Source: Candidatus Avelusimicrobium facis (GTDB lineage: Bacteria; Elusimicrobiota; Elusimicrobia; Elusimicrobiales; Elusimicrobiaceae). From it: DNA of 20,477 nt. The position numbers were made by a program, and so were the translations under genes. Below the pieces are notes generated by a model that was not told where the DNA came from, searched no databases, and saw nothing but the letters and a program-made list of their open reading frames with translations. The number at the start of each line of letters is the position of its first letter. Position 1 is the stretch's first letter. This document shows positions 6,954-13,325 of this stretch, piece by piece. The stretch covers positions 1-20,477 of the forward strand of contig CAAFHX010000033.1 in NCBI GenBank assembly GCA_900762815.1. Reading direction: 5' to 3'.

Positions 6954-7775
6954 ATGACCCTCTATCGCCCGGTTTTTGAACAACTCAAACAAAATTTTGA
7001 CCGCGCCTTTGCGGCGCAGCGGCCTTTTATCCCGCAAGCGCAAGACATCGTGCGTCTGTTTGACGGATTTTATGCGCTGCTGTGCCAATACCCGCTTACC
7101 CAAACGGAAAGCGCCGCCGCGCTGCTGCCCACGTACGCCCAACAGTTGCAAACGCAATTAATCAATGCCATTTGCCTCTTGCGCGGGCAAGAGGGCAATT
7201 GCCGCGCCTGCACGCAAGCGGCGCAAAATTTAACGCAAGAATTTATCGCCGCCTTGCCGCAACTGCAGGAACTGATTTTTACCGATGTCCGCGCCGCCTA
7301 CGAGGGCGACCCGGCCGCCGTGGATGAGATAGAACCCCTGCTGTGTTACCCCGGCGTACGGGCGGTGGCGTATCAGCGCATGGCCCATTTTTTGCATGCG
7401 CACGGCGCACGGATTTTGCCGCGTATCATCACCGAGCACGCCCACAGTTTGACCGGAATAGACATCCACCCCGGGGCGCAAATCGGGCCGTCTTTCTTTA
7501 TTGACCACGGCACCGGCGTGGTCATCGGCGAAACGTGTGTCATCGGGCAAAACGTCAAAATTTACCAAGGCGTTACCTTAGGGGCCAAGAGCTTTCCCTT
7601 AGATGCAAACGGACACCCCGTCAAAGGCATCAAACGCCACCCGCGCTTGGGCGACCACGTGATCATTTATGCGGAAACCACTATTTTGGGCCCGGTTTGC
7701 ATCGGCGAGGGCAGCGTCATCGGCGCCAACAAGTGGATTACCACCGATATCCCCCCGCACAGCAAAATCAATTAA
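6954..7775 (+). CDS. cysE: Serine O-acetyltransferase
   Basis: A 273-residue enzyme that transfers acetyl from acetyl-CoA to L-serine, giving O-acetylserine for cysteine synthesis. The first 150 residues are helical (DVRAAYEGDPAA, and CYPGVRAVAYQRMAHFL, the conserved substrate-side region). Residues 168-265 are a left-handed beta-helix of hexapeptide repeats (IDIHPGAQIG, IDHGTGVVIGET, IYQGVTLGAKSF, ILGPVCIGEGSVIGA). Asp170 and His185 align with the catalytic Asp143 and His158 of E. coli CysE. It ends soon after the helix (SKIN), without the long flexible tail of E. coli CysE, so binding to cysteine synthase is uncertain. It starts 6 bases after lptB without a clear ribosome-binding site and closes the operon. 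Confidence 0.93.
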   Translation: MTLYRPVFEQLKQNFDRAFAAQRPFIPQAQDIVRLFDGFYALLCQYPLTQTESAAALLPTYAQQLQTQLINAICLLRGQEGNCRACTQAAQNLTQEFIAALPQLQELIFTDVRAAYEGDPAAVDEIEPLLCYPGVRAVAYQRMAHFLHAHGARILPRIITEHAHSLTGIDIHPGAQIGPSFFIDHGTGVVIGETCVIGQNVKIYQGVTLGAKSFPLDANGHPVKGIKRHPRLGDHVIIYAETTILGPVCIGEGSVIGANKWITTDIPPHSKIN

Positions 7776-7787
7776 TTGTATCCCGTA

Positions 7788-7823
7788 AAAATACCCCGGG
7801 CTGAAAAACACCCGGGGTATTTT
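7788..7823. terminator. Bidirectional terminator between cysE and the pilin cluster
   Basis: ATACCCCGGG (7791-7800) pairs perfectly with CCCGGGGTAT (7811-7820) around a 10-nt loop. AAA lies on the left and TTT on the right, extending the stem and giving a short U-tract in both directions. It separates the convergent genes ending at 7775 and 7839. Confidence 0.85.
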
Positions 7824-7838
7824 AACAAAAAGGCAAAC

Positions 7839-8339
7839 TTACAAAGTGCATTGCCCCGTGGGGTAACTAGTCATACTGTAGCTGTCGCACTGGGCCTCGG
7901 TGCCGCCGCAGAACAGCAGGCGGTGCTCGCTGCAATAGCCGCCGCACACGGTGCCGGCAGCGTGAGAAGTGGAGCAATCGCAATAGTCCGGCGCGGTCTC
8001 CCCCAAGTACAAAAACAGGGTTCCCTTCCGGTCACCCCGGGCCCGTACGGCGCACACCGCATTGGGGTACAAGGTCGGAGACAAAGAGTAGGTAAAATCC
8101 TTGCTGCTCTTTATATCCGAATCCAGCTGGGACAAACCAAACTGCCCGTTATAGGTGATGATGTCTTTATTGTCCATGGTGCGCAGCTTGGACTCGCTGA
8201 GTTTTTTAAGCAAAATGCTCACTTCCGCCACGCGGGATTTTTCCACGGTGCGCTCATACATGGGCACCGCCATGGTAATTAAAACCGTTACAATCAATAC
8301 CGCCACCAACACTTCCACCAAAGTAAACCCTTTCTTCAT
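7839..8339 (-). CDS. Cysteine-rich type IV pilin-like protein (pilin 2)
   Basis: A 166-residue prepilin from the ATG at 8339, preceded by AGGGGG. A start 11 codons further upstream is open but has no such box. The leader MKKG|FTLVEVLVAVLIVTVL has Gly at -1, Phe at +1 and Glu at +5. The C-terminal half holds eight cysteines (CAVRARG region, DYCDC, TVCGGYC, LLFCGG, EAQCDSY and GQC close to the end), far more than the usual one pair, which suggests several disulfides in an exposed head domain. It is last in a three-pilin operon and is followed by a bidirectional terminator. Confidence 0.87.
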   Translation of the reverse strand: MKKGFTLVEVLVAVLIVTVLITMAVPMYERTVEKSRVAEVSILLKKLSESKLRTMDNKDIITYNGQFGLSQLDSDIKSSKDFTYSLSPTLYPNAVCAVRARGDRKGTLFLYLGETAPDYCDCSTSHAAGTVCGGYCSEHRLLFCGGTEAQCDSYSMTSYPTGQCTL

Positions 8340-8347
8340 AATGCCCC

Positions 8348-8824
8348 CTAATCCAACCCGTAAATGGCGCAAGATTCGCCATCGGAGGTTACTTCCGTAC
8401 AGGCAAAATCCGTGCCGTTATACGTAAAATTGGCCAAATACGTGCCTTCTTTTTTGACGATATTTACACTGCAGTCGCCCTGGAGGGTATATTCAAACCC
8501 CGCCCCGGTCATGACGAGGCCGCGGCACAGCCCGTTGTAGGCATTGCAGCTAAACCCCGGCGGCAGCAGAAAGATTGAACCGATGTCCAGCCGCCCCAGC
8601 CCGGCATTACGCACCGCAGTGGGCAAAGAGGAATAGTTGTCTACGCCCCACTCGGCCACCAGCCGCTGGCACGAGTCATACAGGGACTTGGCCATCACTT
8701 GCGCCTTGGTAAATTTGCTTCTCTCCACCACCTTGCGGTACTGCGGCAAGGCCACGGAGGACAAAATACCGATGATCAGCACCACCGTCAATACTTCCAT
8801 TAAAGTAAAGCCTTTTTTGTTCAT
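8348..8824 (-). CDS. Type IV pilin-like protein (pilin 3)
   Basis: A 158-residue prepilin. The chosen ATG (8824) lies two bases after the stop of the upstream pilin and gives the standard leader MNKKG|FTLMEVLTVVLIIGIL, with Glu at +5. An ATG six codons earlier (8842) would overlap the neighbour. The C-terminus YNGTDFACTEVTSDGESCAIYG has a Cys pair nine residues apart before an aromatic-Gly motif. The same layout (YNGQQFTC then CTVWG) is seen in pilin 4, so the two are paralogues that diverged mainly in the middle. It is the middle gene of the cluster. Confidence 0.87.
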   Translation of the reverse strand: MNKKGFTLMEVLTVVLIIGILSSVALPQYRKVVERSKFTKAQVMAKSLYDSCQRLVAEWGVDNYSSLPTAVRNAGLGRLDIGSIFLLPPGFSCNAYNGLCRGLVMTGAGFEYTLQGDCSVNIVKKEGTYLANFTYNGTDFACTEVTSDGESCAIYGLD

Positions 8825-8826
8825 AA

Positions 8827-9309
8827 TTATCTCTCGTTCCACTTAGAGGCGCCCCATACGGTGCACGCCTTGCGCGCTTCGCCGGAGGTCCCGTTGGTGC
8901 AGGTAAACTGCTGGCCGTTGTAAGATACCCTGGCACCGGTGTAATCGCCCCGGATTGCCGTGGCGGTCAGCGGGGTGGAGCTCATGTCATAACGGAAGTT
9001 GGCCGTAGTCAACTGCGTGTTATTCGTCCCCGAAAAGGCACCCTTGACCGTAATATCGAGCTTGTTAAAACCGAACCTGGACGCAACAGGTATCGCGGAG
9101 TAAGAGTCGTAATTGCGCTCCATGGCGCTGCGCTCGCGCGAGTCGTAAATAGCGCGCAGCAGCGTCCGCGATTCCGCTACGCGGGTGCGCTCTAAAGAGC
9201 GGCGGTAATTCGGCACGGCGATAGCGACCAAAATACCCAAAATCAGCACCACCACCAGCAATTCTAATAAGGTAAACCCCGCACGGGGGCCGGATTGAAA
9301 AATACGCAT
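8827..9309 (-). CDS. Type IV pilin-like protein (pilin 4)
   Basis: A 160-residue prepilin with an 11-residue leader MRIFQSGPRAG|FTLLELLVVVLILGIL and Glu at +5. The helix continues IAVPNYRRSLERTRVAESRTLLRAIYDS, the stretch that packs in the pilus core. Its D-region Cys pair is CTNGTSGEARKAC followed by TVWG. AGGGGA lies seven bases before the ATG, and a good -10/-35 pair is found upstream. It is the first gene of the three-pilin operon and divergent from guaC. A structural or minor pilin role cannot be told apart from sequence. Confidence 0.88.
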   Translation of the reverse strand: MRIFQSGPRAGFTLLELLVVVLILGILVAIAVPNYRRSLERTRVAESRTLLRAIYDSRERSAMERNYDSYSAIPVASRFGFNKLDITVKGAFSGTNNTQLTTANFRYDMSSTPLTATAIRGDYTGARVSYNGQQFTCTNGTSGEARKACTVWGASKWNER

Positions 9310-9346
9310 AGTATATTCCCCTTTGTATAAAAACAGTTTTCACTTT

Positions 9347-9375
9347 ATTATAACTAAATCTTGCCCATTTGCCAA
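9347..9375 (-). promoter_or_regulatory. Sigma70-type promoter of the pilin operon
   Basis: On the minus strand, TTGGCA (complement of 9370-9375) and TATAAT (complement of 9347-9352) are separated by 17 bp. This is the best two-box promoter in the window. It points at the pilin gene starting at 9309. Confidence 0.75.
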
Positions 9376-9396
9376 CTGCCCCGCCGCGCGCCAAAT

Positions 9397-9406
9397 TTGC
9401 TATGAT
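9397..9406 (+). promoter_or_regulatory. Extended -10 promoter of guaC
   Basis: TTGCTATGAT, identical to the element before kdsA and preceded by AAAT in both. It lies 50 bp upstream of the guaC ATG and back to back with the pilin promoter. Confidence 0.5.
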
Positions 9407-9455
9407 ATCTAACGGCCCGGAACGGGGTACCCCAATTTACCCGGGTGGAGATTTT

Positions 9456-10565
9456 ATGAGAATTCAAGACGATATCCAGCTGGATTATTGCGACGTGCTG
9501 CTGCGCCCCAAACGCTCGGCCCTGTCCTCGCGCTCGGAAGTGGATGTCCTGCGCCAATATACCTTCCGCTGGTGCCCGCGTGTACTGCAGGGCACGGGGA
9601 TTATTTCGGCCAATATGTTTACCACCGGTACGATGCAAATCGCCCGGGAAATGCAAAAACAACATTTGTTTACCGCCTTGCACAAACACTACGCCGCCGA
9701 AGAATTGCTGGCCTTTTTAAAAGACAATGCCAAACTCTTTGGCAGCAATGATTTGATTTTTGTCAGCTCCGGCGTATCGGAAGCCGATTATGAAAAATTA
9801 AAAACTGTGATGGCCAGCGGGCTGGTGCACAATATCTGCATAGACGTGGCCAATGGGTATTCCCCCTATTTGGTCAACTACGTACAAAAGGTGCGTAAGA
9901 CCTGGCCGGAGTGCCTGATTATGGCGGGCAATGTAGTTACCGGGGATATGACGGAGGATTTGATTTTAAGCGGCGCAGACATTGTGAAAGTGGGCATCGG
10001 CCCCGGTTCGGTTTGCACCACGCGCAAGCTGACCGGCGTGGGACGGCCGCAATTCTCCACCGTCATTGAATGCGCCGATGCGGCCCATGGCGTGGGCGGC
10101 ATGATTTGCGCCGACGGCGGTTGCACGGTGCCGGGCGATGTATGCAAGAGCTTTTGCGCCGGGGCGGACTTTGTGATGTTGGGCGGCATGTTGGCCGGGC
10201 ATGAGGAAAGCGCCGGAGAGCTGTGCGTCAAACACTTTCAAACCGACGAAGTAGAAATGATAGACGACAAGACCTGCGCGCTGCACATGGAAGAAAAGCA
10301 ATTTAAAAAGTTTTATGGCATGAGCTCGGAATACGCCCAGCAGGCCCACTACGGCGGGATGAAGAAATACCGCGCCAGCGAAGGAAAAGTGGTGGAAATC
10401 CCGTTCCGGGGGCCCATAGAGCCCACGCTTTTGGCACTTTTGGGCGGGCTGCGCAGCTGCATGACCTACATCGGGGCCAAACGCCTCAAAGATATGCCCA
10501 AATGCGCCACGTTTTACCGCGTCAACCGCCAGCTCAACAATATCTTTGGCGAGGAGCGCAACTAA
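9456..10565 (+). CDS. guaC: GMP reductase
   Basis: A 369-residue TIM-barrel enzyme that reductively deaminates GMP to IMP with NADPH, returning guanine nucleotides to the purine pool. It follows E. coli GuaC closely: MRIQDDIQLDYCDVLLRPKR at the start, TALHKHY, CIDVANGYS, AGNVVTGDM, KVGIGPGSVCTTR with catalytic Cys187 and Thr189, ADGGCTVPGD, LGGMLAGHEES and FYGMSSE. It has no CBS pair, unlike IMP dehydrogenase. It carries about 20 more residues than E. coli GuaC just before the FYGMSSE motif. The ATG at 9456 was chosen for its upstream TGGAG and its match to the GuaC N-terminus; the open frame itself reaches back to 9369. Confidence 0.95.
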   Translation: MRIQDDIQLDYCDVLLRPKRSALSSRSEVDVLRQYTFRWCPRVLQGTGIISANMFTTGTMQIAREMQKQHLFTALHKHYAAEELLAFLKDNAKLFGSNDLIFVSSGVSEADYEKLKTVMASGLVHNICIDVANGYSPYLVNYVQKVRKTWPECLIMAGNVVTGDMTEDLILSGADIVKVGIGPGSVCTTRKLTGVGRPQFSTVIECADAAHGVGGMICADGGCTVPGDVCKSFCAGADFVMLGGMLAGHEESAGELCVKHFQTDEVEMIDDKTCALHMEEKQFKKFYGMSSEYAQQAHYGGMKKYRASEGKVVEIPFRGPIEPTLLALLGGLRSCMTYIGAKRLKDMPKCATFYRVNRQLNNIFGEERN

Positions 10566-10605
10566 GCGCCACCGGGCGTCATTTTCCCTATTTAGCGGCG
10601 GAAAA

Positions 10606-10614
10606 TGTTACAAT
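10606..10614 (+). promoter_or_regulatory. Possible promoter of the FKBP gene
   Basis: TGTTACAAT, an extended -10 (TACAAT at 10609-10614) in the gap between guaC and the FKBP gene. No clear -35 was seen. Confidence 0.4.
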
Positions 10615-10654
10615 AAAAAAGTCCCGGGGAGACCTGCGGCACAAGGAGAAAGCA

Positions 10655-11071
10655 ATGATTAATAAAGGTGCAAAAGTAAAATTTGACTACACGCTGACCG
10701 TAGACGGCAAGGTGCAGGATACTTCCGCCGGGCGCGGCCCGCTGGAATACACCCACGGGGCGGGGCAAATTATCCAAGGATTGGAAGAAGAACTGGAGCA
10801 AATGAATATCGGCGATAAAAAAACCGTACACATCAAAGCCGAAAAAGCCTATGGCCCGGTGTTGCAAGAGGCCATCAAACGCGTGCCCAAAGAGGCCATT
10901 ATGAACGCCGACCAACTTAAAGTGGGCGACATGGTGGGTGCCAGCAACGGCGGACATACTTTCCGCGCGGTGGTCAAAGAAATCACGGACAAAGAAATCA
11001 CGTTGGATTTTAACCACCCCTTGGCCGGCAAAGATTTAACTTTTGACGTGGAACTCAAAGAAATTAAATAA
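10655..11071 (+). CDS. SlyD-like FKBP-type peptidyl-prolyl isomerase
   Basis: A 138-residue cytoplasmic isomerase and chaperone. The start at 10655 has AAGGAG six bases upstream, the strongest ribosome-binding site in the window. The N-terminal FKBP half reads KVKFDYTLTVDGKVQDTS, GPLEYTHGAGQIIQGLEEEL and NIGDKKTVHIKAEKAYGPV. The insert-in-flap chaperone domain follows (about 72-118: RVPKEAI through GHTFRAVVKEITDKEITLDF), then NHPLAGKDLTFDVELKEI closes the FKBP fold. The His/Cys-rich metal-binding tail of E. coli SlyD is absent, so a nickel role is unlikely. It follows guaC by 89 bp and ends at a strong terminator. Confidence 0.92.
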   Translation: MINKGAKVKFDYTLTVDGKVQDTSAGRGPLEYTHGAGQIIQGLEEELEQMNIGDKKTVHIKAEKAYGPVLQEAIKRVPKEAIMNADQLKVGDMVGASNGGHTFRAVVKEITDKEITLDFNHPLAGKDLTFDVELKEIK

Positions 11072-11085
11072 TGAAACACCCTGCG

Positions 11086-11116
11086 AAAACGGGCGCTTTA
11101 AAAGCGCCCGTTTTTT
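11086..11116. terminator. Bidirectional terminator between the FKBP gene and pilin 5
   Basis: CGGGCGCT (11090-11097) pairs with AGCGCCCG (11103-11110), extended by AAA/TTT, and is followed by six T (11111-11116). AAAA precedes it, serving the opposite strand. The pilin 5 stop codon (11115-11117) overlaps the T-tract. Confidence 0.9.
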
Positions 11117-11639
11117 AGTTGATGCGGTAGTAAATGTATCTGGAGTTTTCTGCCAAAAACTCCCCGTAAGTGGCACAAATACTCACGCCCAATTCTTTTT
11201 GGCTACTATTTTTTTCTACCACACAGCGTTTTCCCACCGCCCCATTTGGCTCAAAGCCCCACAAAACAAAACTGGGGATTTGTGTGTGATGGACGCTCAC
11301 CCGGGGCCCCCCGCCCACCCCGGCCTTATAAAAAACAATTTCGCTCGTACCGTCTGTGTAATAGGTCAACTCCGTCCCGCTACCGGTCTTGACAAAACCC
11401 GCGGGCAAGGAAAGATCCAAATCCTCCGCATTCACGGTATACTCCCCATTGGCCATAAAATACCGTTGCTCCGCTTGCGCCACCGACGAAGCCAAGGTAA
11501 TGAGTCCCGCCATGCGGCTGCGGGCCACCGCCTTGGTATACTGCGGCAATGCAATAGCAGAGAGTATGCCCATGATGAGAACGACCACGAGTAATTCAAT
11601 GAGCGTAAAGCCGCTTCGTCGTTCATCACATAAGCTCAT
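11115..11639 (-). CDS. Type IV pilin-like protein (pilin 5)
   Basis: A 174-residue prepilin from ATG 11639: MSLCDERRSG|FTLIELLVVVLIMGIL, with Glu at +5, then IALPQYTKAVARSRMAGLITLASSVAQAEQRYFMANGEYT, the best match of the five to common major pilins. The C-terminal region has a Cys pair (KRCVVEKNSSQKELGVSIC) before ATYG. The start is uncertain: ATG 11639 and ATG 11663 are both in frame and neither has a recognisable Shine-Dalgarno box. Upstream lies hairpin-rich DNA rather than a visible promoter. It is transcribed alone and ends in the bidirectional terminator. Confidence 0.85.
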   Translation of the reverse strand: MSLCDERRSGFTLIELLVVVLIMGILSAIALPQYTKAVARSRMAGLITLASSVAQAEQRYFMANGEYTVNAEDLDLSLPAGFVKTGSGTELTYYTDGTSEIVFYKAGVGGGPRVSVHHTQIPSFVLWGFEPNGAVGKRCVVEKNSSQKELGVSICATYGEFLAENSRYIYYRIN

Positions 11640-11738
11640 GCTGGAAGGTTGGGCGGCCCGCATGGTTCGGGGAGCTCAACCGCTTTCGCCGTTGTGTCGC
11701 TACGTCGTTACGCCGTCCGCCGTTTACGCAGCGGCCAT

Positions 11739-11848
11739 CGGAGCGCTGATAAAAAATAAAATTTCATACAAAAATCCGCCTTTTGTCTGAGCCGCTAGTA
11801 AGCGGCGAGTTAAAGGCGGAATAGGAAAATTTTATTTTTTATGCTCCG
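11739..11848. repeat. Long nested hairpin element
   Basis: Four nested perfect stems. CGGAGC (11739-11744) pairs with GCTCCG (11843-11848). After a 4-nt bulge, a 16-bp AT-rich stem joins 11749-11764 to 11827-11842. A 9-bp stem TCCGCCTTT (11775-11783) pairs with AAAGGCGGA (11812-11820). A 6-bp apical stem GCCGCT (11791-11796) pairs with AGCGGC (11801-11806). It lies between radA and pilin 5, both on the minus strand, and encodes no plausible protein. It may be a small non-autonomous mobile element or a structured leader. Confidence 0.7.
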
Positions 11849-11868
11849 CCGACCCGCGGGGCCTTTTG

Positions 11869-11941
11869 CCTACTTTTCTGCCCTAGAGAAAAATAGGAAT
11901 ACACGACGAAACCTTTGGGTCCTTTTCTGCCTAGCAGAAAA
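11869..11941. repeat. Two tandem related hairpins downstream of radA
   Basis: CTTTTCTGCC occurs twice (11873-11882 and 11922-11931, with CTAG or TAG then GAAAA following). The first copy folds 11869-11879 with 11887-11897, 10 of 11 pairs. The second folds TTTTCTGC (11923-11930) with GCAGAAAA (11934-11941), perfect, 3-nt loop. The second lies 10 bp past the radA stop and may help to end its transcript, though no U-tract follows on the minus strand. Confidence 0.5.
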
Positions 11942-11951
11942 GCAGGACACC

Positions 11952-13316
11952 TCAGCGCAGCTTCAAGGCCAGCTCGTTGATTTCGGTTATTTCCTGCAGC
12001 GTCAGCGAAGTAATTTTTTGCTTTTCACTCTTGGACACCGGGGCACAAAAAGCCGTTTTAAAGCCCAGCCGCTGTGCCTCCTCCAGCCGGCGGTCCATCA
12101 GCGGCACCTTGGCGATTTGCCCCAAAATACCCACCTCAGCCAAAAACATCCAATCGTGCGGCACGGCCACCTCTTTGACCGAGCTGATGACCGCCGCGCA
12201 AATGGCCAGATCCAGCGCCGGGTCCTTGAGTTTGACCCCGCCGGCTATACTGACGTAAATATCTTTATTATCCAGGCTCAGCCCCACATGTTTTTCCAAG
12301 GCGGCAAACAACATCAGGCATCGGTTCAAATCCACCCCGGTCGCCACGCGGCGCGGATAGGGGTAATGCGTCGGGCTGGCCAAGGCCTGCACCTCGGTCA
12401 GCAGCGGGCGGGAGCCCTCCAAGGCCAAAGTATACGCACGCCCTTTCAAAGCGCGTTGCGCGGAGGTTTGGGCAAAATATTCCCCGGCATTTTCCACCCC
12501 CTCCAAGCCGTGCCCGGTCATCTTGAACAGGCCGATTTCCGAGGTGGAGCCAAAGCGGTTTTTATGCGGGCGCAGCAGGCGCAGCACATTGTCTTTTTCC
12601 GTGTCAAAATACAGCACGCAGTCCACCATGTGCTCCAAAATCTTCGGCCCGGCCAGTTCGCCGTCTTTGGTTACGTGACCCAACACAAACGTGATAATGC
12701 CCTTGGGCTTACACAGGCGCACCAGCTCAGCGGCACACTCACGCACTTGGCCGATGGTCCCCGCCGAAGAAGTAAACTCCGGGTGGTACACGGTTTGAAT
12801 AGAGTCCAGCACCAACACATCCGGGTTGACGTTCTCCACCGATTCAATAATATTTTGGATATTGGTCTGGCAATGCAAAAAGATATTGGGATTTTTCACC
12901 CCCAGCCGCGCGGCGCGGCCGGAAATTTGGCTGATGCTTTCCTCGCCGGAAATATAGAGCACCTTTAAATTTTTAGCCAGCGCATCGGCCACTTGCAGCA
13001 TCAGGGTGGACTTGCCAATCCCCGGCGCCCCGGCCAGCAGGGTCAGCTGCCCCTTGACCAGCCCGCCGCCCAGCAGGCGGTCAAATTCGCCCAGGCCGGT
13101 GGGAATGCGGTCCTCTTTGACGGATTTGCTTTCCGAAAGTTTGACCACTTCCGAGGAAAAATCGGTAAAGGAGCGGGCCTTTTTTTCCTTTTTGCTCTCT
13201 TGCTGCTTGACCTCTTCGGCCAGGGTATTCCATTGCCCGCACTCGGGGCATTGGCCCGACCATTTGGGGGCCTCATAGCCGCATTTTTGGCAGACAAAGA
13301 CCGTTTTAAATTTCAT
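11952..13316 (-). CDS. radA: DNA repair protein RadA
   Basis: A 454-residue RecA-related ATPase that promotes branch migration in recombinational repair. In order: a C4 zinc finger (Cys9, Cys12, Cys23, Cys26), Walker A GAPGIGKST (96-104), Walker B VLVLDSIQ (167-174), the RadA-specific KNRFG motif (252-256), and a C-terminal Lon-protease-like domain (about 285-454; DIYVSIAGGVKLKDPALDLA). The length is normal for the family. AGGAG lies before the ATG and 9 bases separate it from the mlaD stop, so it is the last gene of the minus-strand run. Its link to the lipid-transport genes looks positional only. Confidence 0.97.
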   Translation of the reverse strand: MKFKTVFVCQKCGYEAPKWSGQCPECGQWNTLAEEVKQQESKKEKKARSFTDFSSEVVKLSESKSVKEDRIPTGLGEFDRLLGGGLVKGQLTLLAGAPGIGKSTLMLQVADALAKNLKVLYISGEESISQISGRAARLGVKNPNIFLHCQTNIQNIIESVENVNPDVLVLDSIQTVYHPEFTSSAGTIGQVRECAAELVRLCKPKGIITFVLGHVTKDGELAGPKILEHMVDCVLYFDTEKDNVLRLLRPHKNRFGSTSEIGLFKMTGHGLEGVENAGEYFAQTSAQRALKGRAYTLALEGSRPLLTEVQALASPTHYPYPRRVATGVDLNRCLMLFAALEKHVGLSLDNKDIYVSIAGGVKLKDPALDLAICAAVISSVKEVAVPHDWMFLAEVGILGQIAKVPLMDRRLEEAQRLGFKTAFCAPVSKSEKQKITSLTLQEITEINELALKLR

Positions 13317-13325
13317 TCGGCGCTC

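Noticed and set aside
11389..11790. 133-residue plus-strand open frame across pilin 5 and its upstream region
   Set aside because: Half is antisense to the pilin and the rest crosses the hairpin element; no ribosome-binding site or family pattern.
11841..12968. Long 375-residue open frame on the plus strand
   Set aside because: It runs antisense through radA, whose motifs are all intact, and its His/Gln-rich translation is typical of a shadow frame in GC-rich DNA.
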